From positions 1 to 64,000 of the forward strand of contig NZ_CP108053.1 of assembly GCF_036173105.1 (NCBI RefSeq): 64,000 nucleotides of DNA, written 5' to 3'. The position numbers and the translations under genes were made by a program. Below, piece after piece: positions 51,951 through 60,846 of the stretch. The notes below the pieces were generated by a model, which was not told the origin of the DNA, made no database searches, and saw only the letters and a program-made list of their open reading frames with translations. The DNA comes from Streptomyces sp. NBC_00287. Lineage in GTDB: Bacteria > Actinomycetota > Actinomycetes > Streptomycetales > Streptomycetaceae. Position 1 is the first letter of the stretch. The number at the start of each line of letters is the position of its first letter.

Positions 51951-52422
51951 CACCCACCTGCACACCGGCCCACAGGCTTGTCCGAGATCACTGCCGAGGG
52001 CTTCCCTCTCGGCACGGGGCGGCGCTGGCGTGGTGCGGCGGCGCCACCCGGTACGCCCACCGCTCCCCCACTTCCGTACACCACCCCTCTCCTTGCCAAC
52101 GCCTCGCCCCCATCCTGCTCTTGATCACGCGGCGTGAGGGCGAGCTTCATCGGGCCTGCTCCCCGGCAGCGGTGTTGCCGGGACCCGAGATGGGGGCGGC
52201 CCTCGTTCGTTGGCCCAAGGCCGTTGGCTGCTGCGGGCTTTGGATACGGCTGCTGCAGTCGTGGGCAGAGCGCTGTGCGGGTGACAGCCGGGGTTCAGGC
52301 GGCGCGCTCGTAGGCGGTGCTGGTCCCGAAGACCTCGTCGAAGGGCACTGCCAGCCGGCTGCTGACCAGGTGATAGGCGCCGCTGGCGGGCGGCGCACTC
52401 CCGTCTCACCGACAAGACGAAG
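51951..52422. other. Intergenic, no supported gene
   Basis: About 470 bp. No frame has both a site and a protein-like composition. The upstream part of the nuclease gene at 52423 may once have occupied the right half. Confidence 0.35.
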
Positions 52423-52656
52423 ATGAGGGAGAACCGGACAACGGCGTGCCTGGGGAGTCTGGTGCGGCCGCCGGGCACATCGTGCGACGAGTACCCCATG
52501 GCGTCGACCTGGCAGGGCGCCAAGCACGGCGGCGGCGACTTCAGCCGCCGCATGATCAACGAGACGCAGAACGAAGAAGGAGGCAAGGCCCTGGGACGCT
52601 TCTACCTGTACAACCGCATTATCGAGAAGGACAAGTTCCTCGTGTGGATCAAGTAG
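52423..52656 (+). CDS. NucA/NucB-type nuclease domain, orphan or truncated
   Basis: 77 residues (ATG at 52423). The core CDEYPMASTWQGAKHGGGDF then SRRMINETQNEEGGKALGRF and YNRIIEKDKFLVWIK is the end of NucA/NucB-type DNases. These occur as C-terminal toxin domains of secreted polymorphic toxins as well as free nucleases. No signal peptide or large N-terminal carrier is present, so this is probably a toxin tip left from recombination, or an orphan cassette. It is followed 26 bp later by a gene of immunity-protein size. Confidence 0.6.
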   Translation: MRENRTTACLGSLVRPPGTSCDEYPMASTWQGAKHGGGDFSRRMINETQNEEGGKALGRFYLYNRIIEKDKFLVWIK

Positions 52657-52682
52657 CCCAGCACTTGACCAAGGACGGTGAG

Positions 52683-53186
52683 ATGAACGACGAGCCCGAA
52701 CGGGAAGCGGGGCCCGTCCCGGTGCAGTACCACCAGTTCGACATCAGCGACGAGGACGGGCCGACCGGCCCGGACCTGGACCGCAGCCACAACGGGCTGG
52801 TGCGGGTCGCAGACGGCATCATCACCGTCATGACCGGCATCCACACCGGCGACGTCGACGTCACCGTCGCCCTCCACCACAGCGAGCCCGCCCCGGACAC
52901 CGGTGACTGGCAGGAAATCGTGGAGATCTCCGCGCACTCCGTTTCCGGGGAGCTCATGGTCCGCAGCATCATGGCCGACCTGGACGAGGAACTGCCTGTC
53001 CTGTCGTTCAACGGCCCCGGAGACTACCGGCTGCGCTTGCACGCCCGAGGCCGGGACACCGCCGTCGACCTGGCCCCCGACGAGGTCACCGAGTGGTACC
53101 TCATCCAGGCCTGGCCGGCACCCACGCACGACGCGACCGTGCTCCGCCACAGCGACGCCTACGGAACATCCGTACGAGCCCGCTGA
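52683..53186 (+). CDS. Candidate immunity protein (167 aa)
   Basis: ATG at 52683 follows AAGGACGGTGAG. The product is acidic and beta-rich (VRVADGIITVMTGIHTGDVD, VTVALHHSEPAPDTGDWQEI, ELPVLSFNGPGDYRLRLHAR), with an aromatic end EWYLIQAWPAP. No enzyme motif is visible. Size, acidity and position directly behind the nuclease fragment fit an immunity protein that neutralises it; this is inferred from context alone. Confidence 0.6.
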   Translation: MNDEPEREAGPVPVQYHQFDISDEDGPTGPDLDRSHNGLVRVADGIITVMTGIHTGDVDVTVALHHSEPAPDTGDWQEIVEISAHSVSGELMVRSIMADLDEELPVLSFNGPGDYRLRLHARGRDTAVDLAPDEVTEWYLIQAWPAPTHDATVLRHSDAYGTSVRAR

Positions 53187-53275
53187 GAACCACACTCCAC
53201 GCTGTTCGCCCGCCGCCCACCGGCAGGCGAACAGCGCCCGGTGCGCCCTCGCATCCACCGATACCCCACCGACGG

Positions 53276-53412
53276 CCGCCCTCAGGCGTCCGCGAACGGT
53301 TGGACGTAGACACCCCACGGCCTCACCCCTGGCGGGGAAAGATCAAAGGCGTCCCGCCCGCCCGGCAGCAAGGACCCGTCCAGGCCGACACCGTGTGTAC
53401 GGCCGCCGGCGC
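53276..53412. repeat. 136-bp dispersed repeat, copy 2
   Basis: Second copy of the repeat at 8126-8262, same orientation, 45,150 bp away, no net gaps. It begins 90 bp after the candidate immunity gene, as copy 1 begins just after the beta-helix gene. Confidence 0.7.
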
Positions 53413-53929
53413 GTCCTCCTCCTCGGCCCGCTCCCTGACCCCCCTTGCGACGGACACAACCCGCCACGCCACCGTAGGCAAAACCACCTCCCGGCAGCGG
53501 CGCGAGCCACACAGGGCTGCCGGTGCCGGCCTCCCGAACAGCAGCCATGATCCAGTCCACCGGGAAGGGCCCCTCACCGACCACGCCCGCCCGTTCATTA
53601 GCTGTGTCACATCTTCGCTGTGAGTAATTCGGGCTGGTCAACGTGGCTGGTCCGGTGTGGGTGCGGTTCTCGGCTGCGGTGATGCTGAAGGCATGAGCAT
53701 CAGGAGCGAGCACCCGGTGAGCGCAAACCAGAGGCGTCAGACACGTTCGGCGCCCACCGTCACTTCCAGGACGGTGATATCGAGGGCGTCCGGCGGGCCC
53801 TCGGCCGGGCTGAGGCATCCGTGATCGAGGTCCTGGACCGCATGCACGACCTCCGCGATGACATCGGTGACGCGGAGTAAGAGGAGAAGTGAGATGTCTG
53901 CGGCGGCGAGCAGTGCAGCCGCGGCAGCT
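53413..53929. other. Intergenic with a gene-end relic
   Basis: Around 53700-53880 the plus strand has a start-less frame ending TFGAHRHFQDGDIEGVRRAL, GRAEASVIEVLDRMHDLRDD. It is probably the C-terminal end of a lost gene. Nothing else is supported. Confidence 0.4.
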
Positions 53930-54502
53930 CTACTCACTCCGAGCGTTGGGGAGATGGGGCCAGTGTCCAGTGGTCGCGAGCTCGTGCTCTATCTGCCGCC
54001 TTACGTCAGCAACCGCGGCTGTTGGTCCGAGCACGCGGTCAGCCAGGTTGCATAACCCCTGGACTGAGTCGTAATCGTCGAAGGCCAGACCAAAGTTCTC
54101 CACGATCCGCAGCCGTAGCTCTGGCCAAACCGTGACCCAATGGGCCACGTGCCAGCGGATCGAGTCGTCGAGGTATGTCAGAGCAGGCTTCGTACCATTT
54201 GCTCGTCGGCGTCGGAGAAGGCTTTCTCGTCCTACGAAGACCTGCTCGAATGCCCAGAGGAGGATGTAGTAGTGCTCGACAACCGCTCGCGTCGCCTCCT
54301 GCGTGGGGTGGGGTCCAAGGCGGTAAGTCTCAAGATGCTTTCGTGCCATGGTGACGTCTGCCGACGTCAGCCTCTCGTAGAGGGCACGGGCCAGTTCGAA
54401 TCCGGTCTGCATGTTGCCAGCTCGCACGGTCATCCAAGCCACAGCCACTGAGGCGATTGCGACGACTGCCGTGAAGGCTGCGAAAGCCACTTCAGCGCTC
54501 AC
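53930..54502 (-). CDS. Membrane-anchored hypothetical protein (DUF4760-like)
   Basis: 190 residues from the GTG at 54502 (GGGGGGTCA before it). One N-terminal transmembrane helix (VAFAAFTAVVAIASVAVAWM) is followed by a helical cytoplasmic domain with FELARALYERLTSADVTMAR, VVEHYYILLWAFEQVFVGRE and LDDSIRWHVAHWV. This plan resembles DUF4760-type proteins. The function is unknown. It stands alone between a repeat-bearing spacer and an IS5-type transposase. Confidence 0.7.
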   Translation of the reverse strand: MSAEVAFAAFTAVVAIASVAVAWMTVRAGNMQTGFELARALYERLTSADVTMARKHLETYRLGPHPTQEATRAVVEHYYILLWAFEQVFVGRESLLRRRRANGTKPALTYLDDSIRWHVAHWVTVWPELRLRIVENFGLAFDDYDSVQGLCNLADRVLGPTAAVADVRRQIEHELATTGHWPHLPNARSE

Positions 54503-54605
54503 TGACCCCCCGTTCTGGTGAACTCCCGTACTCAACATGCCCCTTGGGCCTGCCATTCGCACGTCGTTCGGGGCTGGAGTAATGAGCGAGCTGCGGCGTC
54601 GTTAG

Positions 54606-54642
54606 GCCCGGCATTCCTCGGTAACCAGAAATGCCGGGCTTT
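54606..54642 (+). terminator. Hairpin terminator, perfect 10-bp stem
   Basis: GCCCGGCATT (54606-54615) pairs with AATGCCGGGC (54630-54639), followed by TTT on the plus strand and AAA-flanked on the minus. It lies between the 3' end of the 54654 transposase and the 5' end of the 54502 gene and could serve the minus-strand operon. Confidence 0.65.
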
Positions 54643-54653
54643 CATGGCCGGGA

Positions 54654-55607
54654 TCAGCGCAAGGTGGTGGGGGCCAGTCGGATCGTCTGTGGCTGCTGCA
54701 TCCGGAGGCGTATGGGCTTGGGCTTGCCGGCCGCTTTCACCGGTTCGACGGGGTGTGGCGTGGTGCGCGGTGGTCGGGGAGGTCGGGTGAGGCGGCGGAC
54801 CATGAGGGTGATGAAGGTCCAGGTGATGTGGGCCTCACTGTGGGAGACAAGTCGCTCATAGTCGCGGACGTTTCTCCTGGCTCTCATGATCCACGAGATG
54901 GCGCGCTCGACTCGCCACCGCTTGGCGAGGACGGCGAATCCGTCCTGGTCTTTGCGGCGGGGCACCGTCTTGAGGGTGATGCCGAGGAAGGAGTGGGACC
55001 GGTCGACGAGGGTTCCGCCGTAGGCGGAGTCCGCCCAGGCGACGGCGACTTCGGGATGGGTCAGACGCAGACGGAACAGCTGGTCGCGGGCGGGGATACT
55101 GTCGTGCGGCGAGGCAGGGGTGACCATCACGGCCAGAGCCATGCCGCGCATGTCAACGGCCAGGTGCCGCTTCCGGCCGTTGATCAACTTCCCGCCGTCG
55201 AACCCTCTACTGTCCTGGCCCACCGTCTCGGCGCCCTTGACGGACTGGGAGTCCAGGATCACCGCGACGGTGCGGGGATTGAGCCCGTCGTGAACACGGA
55301 CCATCTGGTGCAGCTCGGCGTGGATGCGGGCCAGGTCCCCGCTCGCCCGCCATCGCTGGAAAAGCCCGTAGACCGTGCGCCAAGGGATCCCGAAGTCGAC
55401 AGGAACGGCCCTCCACTTCACGCCGTTGTCGTTCACATACCGTATGGCATCCACCACGTTACGGCGCGGATGTTTCTCAGGGCGGCAGCCCGTGGGCAAC
55501 GCGCAGGCCGGGACCGGTAGCAGCGGTTCGAGGACGGCCCATTCGGCATCCGTGGTGTCACTGGGGTAGTGCCGCTCGCGCACGGCCAGCGGTCGAGTCT
55601 CGTTCAT
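54654..55607 (-). CDS. IS5-family transposase (IS5-type, single frame)
   Basis: 317 residues from the ATG at 55607. N-terminal DUF4096-like region (YPSDTTDAEWAVLEPLLPVP, VVDAIRYVNDNGVKWRAVPV), then DDE motifs: VAVILDSQSVKGAETVGQDS with the first Asp, KRHLAVDMRGMALAVMVTPA, WADSAYGGTLVD with the second, and RWRVERAISWIMRARRNVRD with the Glu. The start codon overlaps the stop of the RacP-like gene (TGATG), unusual for an insertion sequence. No inverted repeats were identified at its borders, so it may be an inserted or captured gene. Confidence 0.88.
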   Translation of the reverse strand: MNETRPLAVRERHYPSDTTDAEWAVLEPLLPVPACALPTGCRPEKHPRRNVVDAIRYVNDNGVKWRAVPVDFGIPWRTVYGLFQRWRASGDLARIHAELHQMVRVHDGLNPRTVAVILDSQSVKGAETVGQDSRGFDGGKLINGRKRHLAVDMRGMALAVMVTPASPHDSIPARDQLFRLRLTHPEVAVAWADSAYGGTLVDRSHSFLGITLKTVPRRKDQDGFAVLAKRWRVERAISWIMRARRNVRDYERLVSHSEAHITWTFITLMVRRLTRPPRPPRTTPHPVEPVKAAGKPKPIRLRMQQPQTIRLAPTTLR

Positions 55608-56014
55608 CAGCGTTCCATGCGAGTGAGGACTTCCAGGGTGGCCTTGACGCCGCCGAGCTGGTCCAGGACCAGGCGGATCCATTCGTCGTCTGGGGCCTTC
55701 TTGGCGTGCGGGGCGATGATCCCGGTGATGAAGTTGGTGACCCGGTGCAGTTCCGCCTGGAAGATCGCCCGCTCGTAGGAGATCCAGACCTCGCTCTGAT
55801 CCGACATCTGAAAGCCGTCCCGTCTGCTGTAGGTCACGGGCGGGAGCCCTTCCTTGACCGCGACCTTCCGCAGGAATCTCAGGCCCGCCCAGACCTGCGA
55901 CGGCGTGCGCTTGGTCGCCCACAACTGCGGAAGCGTCAGCCCCGCCGGCCGCGCCTCCTGCAGAGCCTTGCGTACCGCCTGGCCGTGGACGTGGGCGGGC
56001 AGACCCGCCCCCAT
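55607..56014 (-). CDS. RacP-like HTH protein
   Basis: 135 residues from the ATG at 56014, 2 bp after the DUF6192 gene. N-terminal helix-turn-helix: AVRKALQEARPAGLTLPQLW then ATKRTPSQVWAGLRFLR. The C-terminal half is helical (FQAELHRVTNFITGIIAPHA, LDQLGGVKATLEVLTRMER). RacP-type proteins are small DNA-binding proteins found beside DUF6192/RacO-type genes in Streptomyces; their role is not known to me. A truncated copy of this pair lies at 48.0-48.95 kb, showing the two travel together. Confidence 0.75.
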   Translation of the reverse strand: MGAGLPAHVHGQAVRKALQEARPAGLTLPQLWATKRTPSQVWAGLRFLRKVAVKEGLPPVTYSRRDGFQMSDQSEVWISYERAIFQAELHRVTNFITGIIAPHAKKAPDDEWIRLVLDQLGGVKATLEVLTRMER

Positions 56015-56016
56015 GG

Positions 56017-56964
56017 CTACTGGCCCCGCAGCAGCTGGGCGAGCTGTTCGTCGAGGTCGACCTGACCGGTTGCGGCCGCGGTCTCGATCCAGTCGGTTGT
56101 CGCGCGGATCTTCTCCAAGTGGTTTTCCAACACCTTCGTCTGGGTGTCGGTGAACTCGTGCCCGCGCAGCTTCGGGATCAGCCGGGCGGCTGCGGCGATG
56201 AACCCCTGACAGACGGCGGTCAGGTCGTTGAACTCCATCGACTTGCGCCAGCTGTGGACGATGCGGGCCGGGTCGTCGAACGGCTCGCCCTCCTCACGGA
56301 AGGCTTCCTCGTACTCCTCGTCGAACTCGTCGTCATCCAGCCCGGCCTGCTCGAACTGGGCCTCGTTCACGTTGTCCCGGGCCTCGGCATCGCGCATGGC
56401 CCTGAACGCCACCTCCGGCCGGCGCAGGAAGTCGGTGGCCACCTGCGCCGCCACCGCCTCGTCATCGCGCGCCAGTTCACGGATCGCCTCGACCTTCTCC
56501 TCGGTGGTGACGGGGACCTGGACTTCCTCGGTCTTCCAGCCCACCACCTTCTTGGCCACCTCCGCACTCCACCGGCGCCGGCCGGTGCGCTCGCTCAGCG
56601 GCGGATTCCGGATTAGCTCGAACCGGTCCGGCACGGACGCCAGAATCCGGTGCACCTCCCAGGAGACCCCCGCCTGCCGGTGCTCAGCGGGCCACTGCGC
56701 GGCCACCCACCGCTGCGTACGGACCGTGTAGAAGGACAGCCCGATCTCGTCGGCGAATAACCGGAGCGACTCCTCCACACCCTGGTCACCCTCATCCAGC
56801 GGCAGGTGACCGCCGTGCCCGCGAAGCGGCTCCAGCTCTAACGCCGCGTCCCCGAGCCCGAACTGGCAGCGGGTGTCCTCCTCCACCATGTCCAAAGACT
56901 CGGCCACCAGCTCGTCGTAACGGCTCCGCGTGACCTTCCCGACCATTTCCACCATTGGGGCCAT
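56017..56964 (-). CDS. DUF6192/RacO-like protein
   Basis: 315 residues if the ATG at 56964 is used; ATGs at 56955 and 56946 are alternatives, the latter with GGTGGAA just before. The protein is helical: an N-terminal region with RSRYDELVAESLDMVEEDTR, a central ADEIGLSFYTVRTQRWVAAQ WP stretch that looks like a helix-turn-helix, GVSWEVHRILASVPDRFELI, an acidic middle, and a coiled-coil-like end (LEKIRATTDWIETAAATGQV). It is probably DNA-binding. It forms an operon with the RacP-like gene. Confidence 0.75.
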   Translation of the reverse strand: MAPMVEMVGKVTRSRYDELVAESLDMVEEDTRCQFGLGDAALELEPLRGHGGHLPLDEGDQGVEESLRLFADEIGLSFYTVRTQRWVAAQWPAEHRQAGVSWEVHRILASVPDRFELIRNPPLSERTGRRRWSAEVAKKVVGWKTEEVQVPVTTEEKVEAIRELARDDEAVAAQVATDFLRRPEVAFRAMRDAEARDNVNEAQFEQAGLDDDEFDEEYEEAFREEGEPFDDPARIVHSWRKSMEFNDLTAVCQGFIAAAARLIPKLRGHEFTDTQTKVLENHLEKIRATTDWIETAAATGQVDLDEQLAQLLRGQ

Positions 56965-57289
56965 GGCGCACAACCGGCGCGGGCCGAAGCGTCGGCGTCC
57001 CTGCGTCGGCTGCGGAACCCCGGCCCGGCGATGCGCCCAGACTCCACCCCACACCGTCAACATCACCAGACACCAAGCCAACATGGCCGATTCTGACCCC
57101 TATTGGGGCCCTCGGTGCCTGGCTTCTCCGACCTATCGGCGGGCCCGCAGTACGGGCCGGTAAGAACCTTGTCCCCCAGCCGCAAACGGCGGTGAATTTG
57201 CGGGTGGGTCACCCATGCGGGTGAGGCCGGGGTCATACGGCTGCGGTGGGTGAAGGTGCGCGAGGACGATCGTGGCCCGTACCCCGTTG

Positions 57290-57466
57290 GACTTGGGCAC
57301 TGGACACGCTACTGACGGAGCAGAGGCTCGTGTCCGGCAAGCGCCGTGCGAACAGCTGGGCTTCGCCGTGCTGCTGAAGTTCTACATGCAGTACGGCCGG
57401 TTTCCCCGCCGAAGCCGTCGCCGCCACACTCGCCAACCACGACCCCAGCCGACGATGTGCCACTGA
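57290..57466 (+). pseudogene. Tn3-family transposase, N-terminal scrap
   Basis: The plus frame contains EQLGFAVLLKFYMQYGRFPR, the DUF4158 motif of Tn3-type transposases, with frameshifts on both sides. A different fragment of the same domain lies at 21834. Confidence 0.7.
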
Positions 57467-57551
57467 AGAACCCAGTGGCCTGCATTAACGCAATCACGCG
57501 TACTCGGTGACTGACCTGCCCTTACCGACGCCTTGACCCTAAGGAGGATGC

Positions 57552-58016
57552 ATGCTGGACGAAGCACTGACGACCCTGGCCATGACGGGTGCGACAACCA
57601 TAGTCGCGGCCATGGCCACCCAAGCGTGGCAGGCTACCCGCACCGGCGTGCTCCAGCTCTTCCACCACGACCAGACCCAACAGACCACCATCACAGCCCA
57701 GTTGGATGGCGACGCCGTCCTGGTAACCGAGGACGACGACGCCGACGGCGCCCGCCGGGCCCTTGTCTCGTCCTGGAAGCTGCGACTAGAAAAGCTCCTA
57801 CGCCAGCACCCCGACGCCGCCGACGAACTCCGGGCTTTGATGGCCGAGGTCCAGGCCGAGCTGCCTCAATCCCAGCAGCGATGGGTCCAGAACAACACCA
57901 GCCATGATCACGGGACTGTCTTCGCGGTACAGGGCGGAAATCTGCACCTACACAAGGGACCCGGCGACCCGGATGCTGGCTTCGAACGGGGCTCGCATCG
58001 AACGACGGACCGGTAA
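57552..58016 (+). CDS. Effector-like protein with C-terminal candidate amyloid motif
   Basis: 154 residues from the ATG at 57552, with AAGGAGGATGC directly upstream. The N-terminal helix (LTTLAMTGATTIVAAMATQA, residues 6-25) is hydrophobic and small-residue-rich. A helical middle ends DELRALMAEVQAELPQS. The C-terminus carries HDHGTVFAVQGGNLHL (118-133), matching HGDGHLYAVQNGDLSVYF in the next protein. It belongs to the same family as the 11442 product. In known NLR-linked amyloid systems, such small proteins are the cell-death effectors templated by the sensor. I infer that role here. Confidence 0.8.
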   Translation: MLDEALTTLAMTGATTIVAAMATQAWQATRTGVLQLFHHDQTQQTTITAQLDGDAVLVTEDDDADGARRALVSSWKLRLEKLLRQHPDAADELRALMAEVQAELPQSQQRWVQNNTSHDHGTVFAVQGGNLHLHKGPGDPDAGFERGSHRTTDR

Positions 58017-58044
58017 GAGCGATCGTGACGACGGAGGTCCGACC

Positions 58045-60846
58045 ATGACTGGGCCGGCACCGGCTGACGCGTCCGGAGGGCCAAGACGGCAAGTCCCGAC
58101 GTTGTGGCAACAGAACGTTGTTCACGGCGACGGACACTTGTACGCGGTGCAAAACGGCGACCTGTCTGTGTACTTCAAGGACGGGGAATCCGCCTTCCGG
58201 GTGGCGCCGTTTCCACTGACCCCACCAGCCGTTCCGTTCGCAAGCGAACAGCCGCTATCCCATCTGCTCGCCACGCGATACGAGGTCGTAGACTTCATCG
58301 GCCGCGACGGTGAGTTACGTGATCTTACTGCCTGGCGGGACCACTCGGTCAGCGACGTGGGCGTCATGCTGATCCATGGCCCCGGTGGTCAGGGTAAGAG
58401 TCGCTTGGCTGCCGAGTTCGCTCGTGCCTGTGCGGCAGAGGGCTGGGAGATCCGGGCCGCGAGGCACCGCATTGATGTTCCCGTGAGTGTGCCCGTGGAG
58501 ACCGTAGTTGTAGGTGGCCTGGCCGACCGGGCGGCGTCGGGCAACGTCGGACTGCTGCTCGTCGTCGATTACGCCGACCGCTGGCCGTACCCCGACCTGG
58601 TGGCCCTGTTGGAGGATCAGACGGCCGAATATCCCACCGGCAGGCCAGTCCGCGTGCTGCTGCTTGCGCGCTCTGCCGGGATGTGGTGGGAGACGCTGGC
58701 ACACCAATTCGAGCGAGTAGGGCTCGATGCGCAGGAGTACGCACTTCATCCGGCTGCTGGAGACATGGGTGACCGGCCGGAGTTGTTCGCCCGTGCCTGT
58801 GAGCGTTTCGGTGAGCTGCTAGGCGTCGATGACGCGGAGTTGGTCTCCGTTCCTGACGACCTCGCTGCTGATGCCTATGGCTTGATCCTCAACCTGCACA
58901 TGGCGGCCCTCGCCGGCGTCGACGCCCACGCACGAGGCGATACCGTTCCTCCCAGTGCGGCCGCGCTGTCGGGCTACTTCCTGCGTCGGGAGAAGGCGCA
59001 CTGGCAGACGTTGTACGAGCGTGACCCGCACAGCGGGGTACCGGCCAACAGGATGGCACGGGCGGTCTACTGCGCCACCCTGTTGGGGCCGCTGTCCTAC
59101 GACGCCGCCCTTGCCGTGGTCGACCGCGGTGGGCTCGGGTTACCTGCTCAGTCGCCCACGGCTCTGATCGATGTTCACGGTGAGGTCTATCCGTCGATCG
59201 GTTCCCGTACTGTGCTGGAACCCCTGTACCCAGACCGGCTCGGTGAGGACTTTCTGGCGCTGCAGACGCCCGGACACGATACCCCCGGTTACAGGGCAGA
59301 CCCGTGGGCGGACGGTGCGCCGGCCCGGCTCCTGCTCGTGCAACAAGAACTGTCTGGGAACCAGGCGCTTGCCGCGCACGCCGTCACCCGGCTCATCGAC
59401 GTCACCCTTCGCTGGCCGCACATGGGCCGTTTCCAGTTTTACCCGTTGCTACGCGATAACCCCCAACTCATTGCTGGTATCAGTAGCGCGGCACTGAGTC
59501 GACTGGCAGCCATCGACGACATCGACATGGGCGTACTCGAGTCCATCACGACACAGCTGCCCGAGGGCAGGAACACCGACCTTGATGTTGGTGCCGCAGC
59601 GGTAACGACGCGCCTCGTGAGGCACCACCTGGCTGGGGCAGAGCCAGAGAAGGCGGCCGTCCTGCACCGCTGGCACAGCATCCGGCTGACCAACGCCGGG
59701 CGGTACGACGAGGCCACCACGGCGGCGGCCCAGTCCGTCGAGATCTATCGGGGGCTCGTCGCAGGGGACCGCGCGCACGAAGCTGACTACGCCAAGGCCT
59801 TGGTGAACTTTACGGTCGCCCTGGAAGCGTGCGAGCGATGGGACGAGGCGTTGCAGGCCGCCCGGGAGGCGGTAGGGATCCGCAGGCGGCTAAGTGAGCG
59901 TGACCTGGGCAGTCACGAGGCAGACCTGGCAGAGGCGATGTCCAACCTCGCCGCCTTGCAGTTCCGGCGGGGTGAGGCGGACGAGGCGATCGCAGTGGCG
60001 CAAGAGGTCGTACACAGCTACGAACGGCTCAGCGTCGACGACCCAGACAAGCACGCGAATGCGTTGGCGGTCGCCAACGCCAACCTGGGCATGATGCTCT
60101 CCGAGAGCGGCCGCCCCGACGACGCGCTCAACTACACCCAGTCGGCCGTCGCCATCTTCCGCTCACTCGCACGGAAGAATCGCGCTGCATTCTCCCCGCA
60201 CCTGGCTAACTCGTTGTCCAACCTAGCAGCCCAGCTCTCGCAGCTGGGACGGGTCCAGGAAGGGCTTGCGGTAGCTGACGAGGCGTTTCCCGTCTACCAG
60301 CATCTGGTAGACGTCAATCCCTCAGCCTACGAGCCAGGCTTCGCCCGGCTTCTGAGTAACGTCTCGATAGACCTTCGCGAAGAGGGCCAGTACAGCGATG
60401 CGTTCGCGGTCGCCTGTGCGGCAGCCGATATCTACCAGCGGCTACCGTCACGTAGTCCGGACGGCTTCGCGCTCGTCCTCGCGAAGTCGCTGTCATCACT
60501 CATCTCGGACCTGTCCCAGCAGGAGGAAAGAGTAGACGCAGCCACAGCAGCCGAGTTGGCTGCCATGACGTATCGGCGCCTAACCGAGACCGACGACCGG
60601 TTCACCACCCAGCTCGCGACGGCGCTGGCCAGAGTGGCGGCGGCGCAGCTCCTTGCCGGATACCTGGATGCCGCACTGGCCGCCATCCTCGAGGCCTTGA
60701 ATCTCCCCACCTCATTCGATCCTGACGAGGACCCAGACGGCCGCAAACTACGCAGCATCGGCGACACCGTGGCAGACCTGTTGGAGAAGGAGGAACGATG
60801 GCAGGAGGCCGCCGTGCTCCGTCGACGGCTACGGGGAGATTCGTAG
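58045..60846 (+). CDS. NLR-like STAND ATPase with TPR repeats and N-terminal candidate amyloid motif
   Basis: 933 residues from the ATG at 58045 (GGAGGTCCGACC before it), 28 bp after the effector-like gene. Domains in order: candidate amyloid motif HGDGHLYAVQNGDLSVYF (27-44); linker; STAND NTPase with FIGRDGELRDL (84-94), Walker A GPGGQGKS (112-119) and Walker B LLLVVDYAD (169-177); helical region; about nine TPR units from ~residue 550 to the end (AVGIRRRLSERDLGSHEADL, AIAVAQEVVHSYERLSVDDP and others). This is the architecture of bacterial NLR-like sensors that oligomerise on sensing an infection cue. The motif should seed folding of the neighbour's motif. Ligand and outcome are unknown. Confidence 0.88.
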   Translation: MTGPAPADASGGPRRQVPTLWQQNVVHGDGHLYAVQNGDLSVYFKDGESAFRVAPFPLTPPAVPFASEQPLSHLLATRYEVVDFIGRDGELRDLTAWRDHSVSDVGVMLIHGPGGQGKSRLAAEFARACAAEGWEIRAARHRIDVPVSVPVETVVVGGLADRAASGNVGLLLVVDYADRWPYPDLVALLEDQTAEYPTGRPVRVLLLARSAGMWWETLAHQFERVGLDAQEYALHPAAGDMGDRPELFARACERFGELLGVDDAELVSVPDDLAADAYGLILNLHMAALAGVDAHARGDTVPPSAAALSGYFLRREKAHWQTLYERDPHSGVPANRMARAVYCATLLGPLSYDAALAVVDRGGLGLPAQSPTALIDVHGEVYPSIGSRTVLEPLYPDRLGEDFLALQTPGHDTPGYRADPWADGAPARLLLVQQELSGNQALAAHAVTRLIDVTLRWPHMGRFQFYPLLRDNPQLIAGISSAALSRLAAIDDIDMGVLESITTQLPEGRNTDLDVGAAAVTTRLVRHHLAGAEPEKAAVLHRWHSIRLTNAGRYDEATTAAAQSVEIYRGLVAGDRAHEADYAKALVNFTVALEACERWDEALQAAREAVGIRRRLSERDLGSHEADLAEAMSNLAALQFRRGEADEAIAVAQEVVHSYERLSVDDPDKHANALAVANANLGMMLSESGRPDDALNYTQSAVAIFRSLARKNRAAFSPHLANSLSNLAAQLSQLGRVQEGLAVADEAFPVYQHLVDVNPSAYEPGFARLLSNVSIDLREEGQYSDAFAVACAAADIYQRLPSRSPDGFALVLAKSLSSLISDLSQQEERVDAATAAELAAMTYRRLTETDDRFTTQLATALARVAAAQLLAGYLDAALAAILEALNLPTSFDPDEDPDGRKLRSIGDTVADLLEKEERWQEAAVLRRRLRGDS

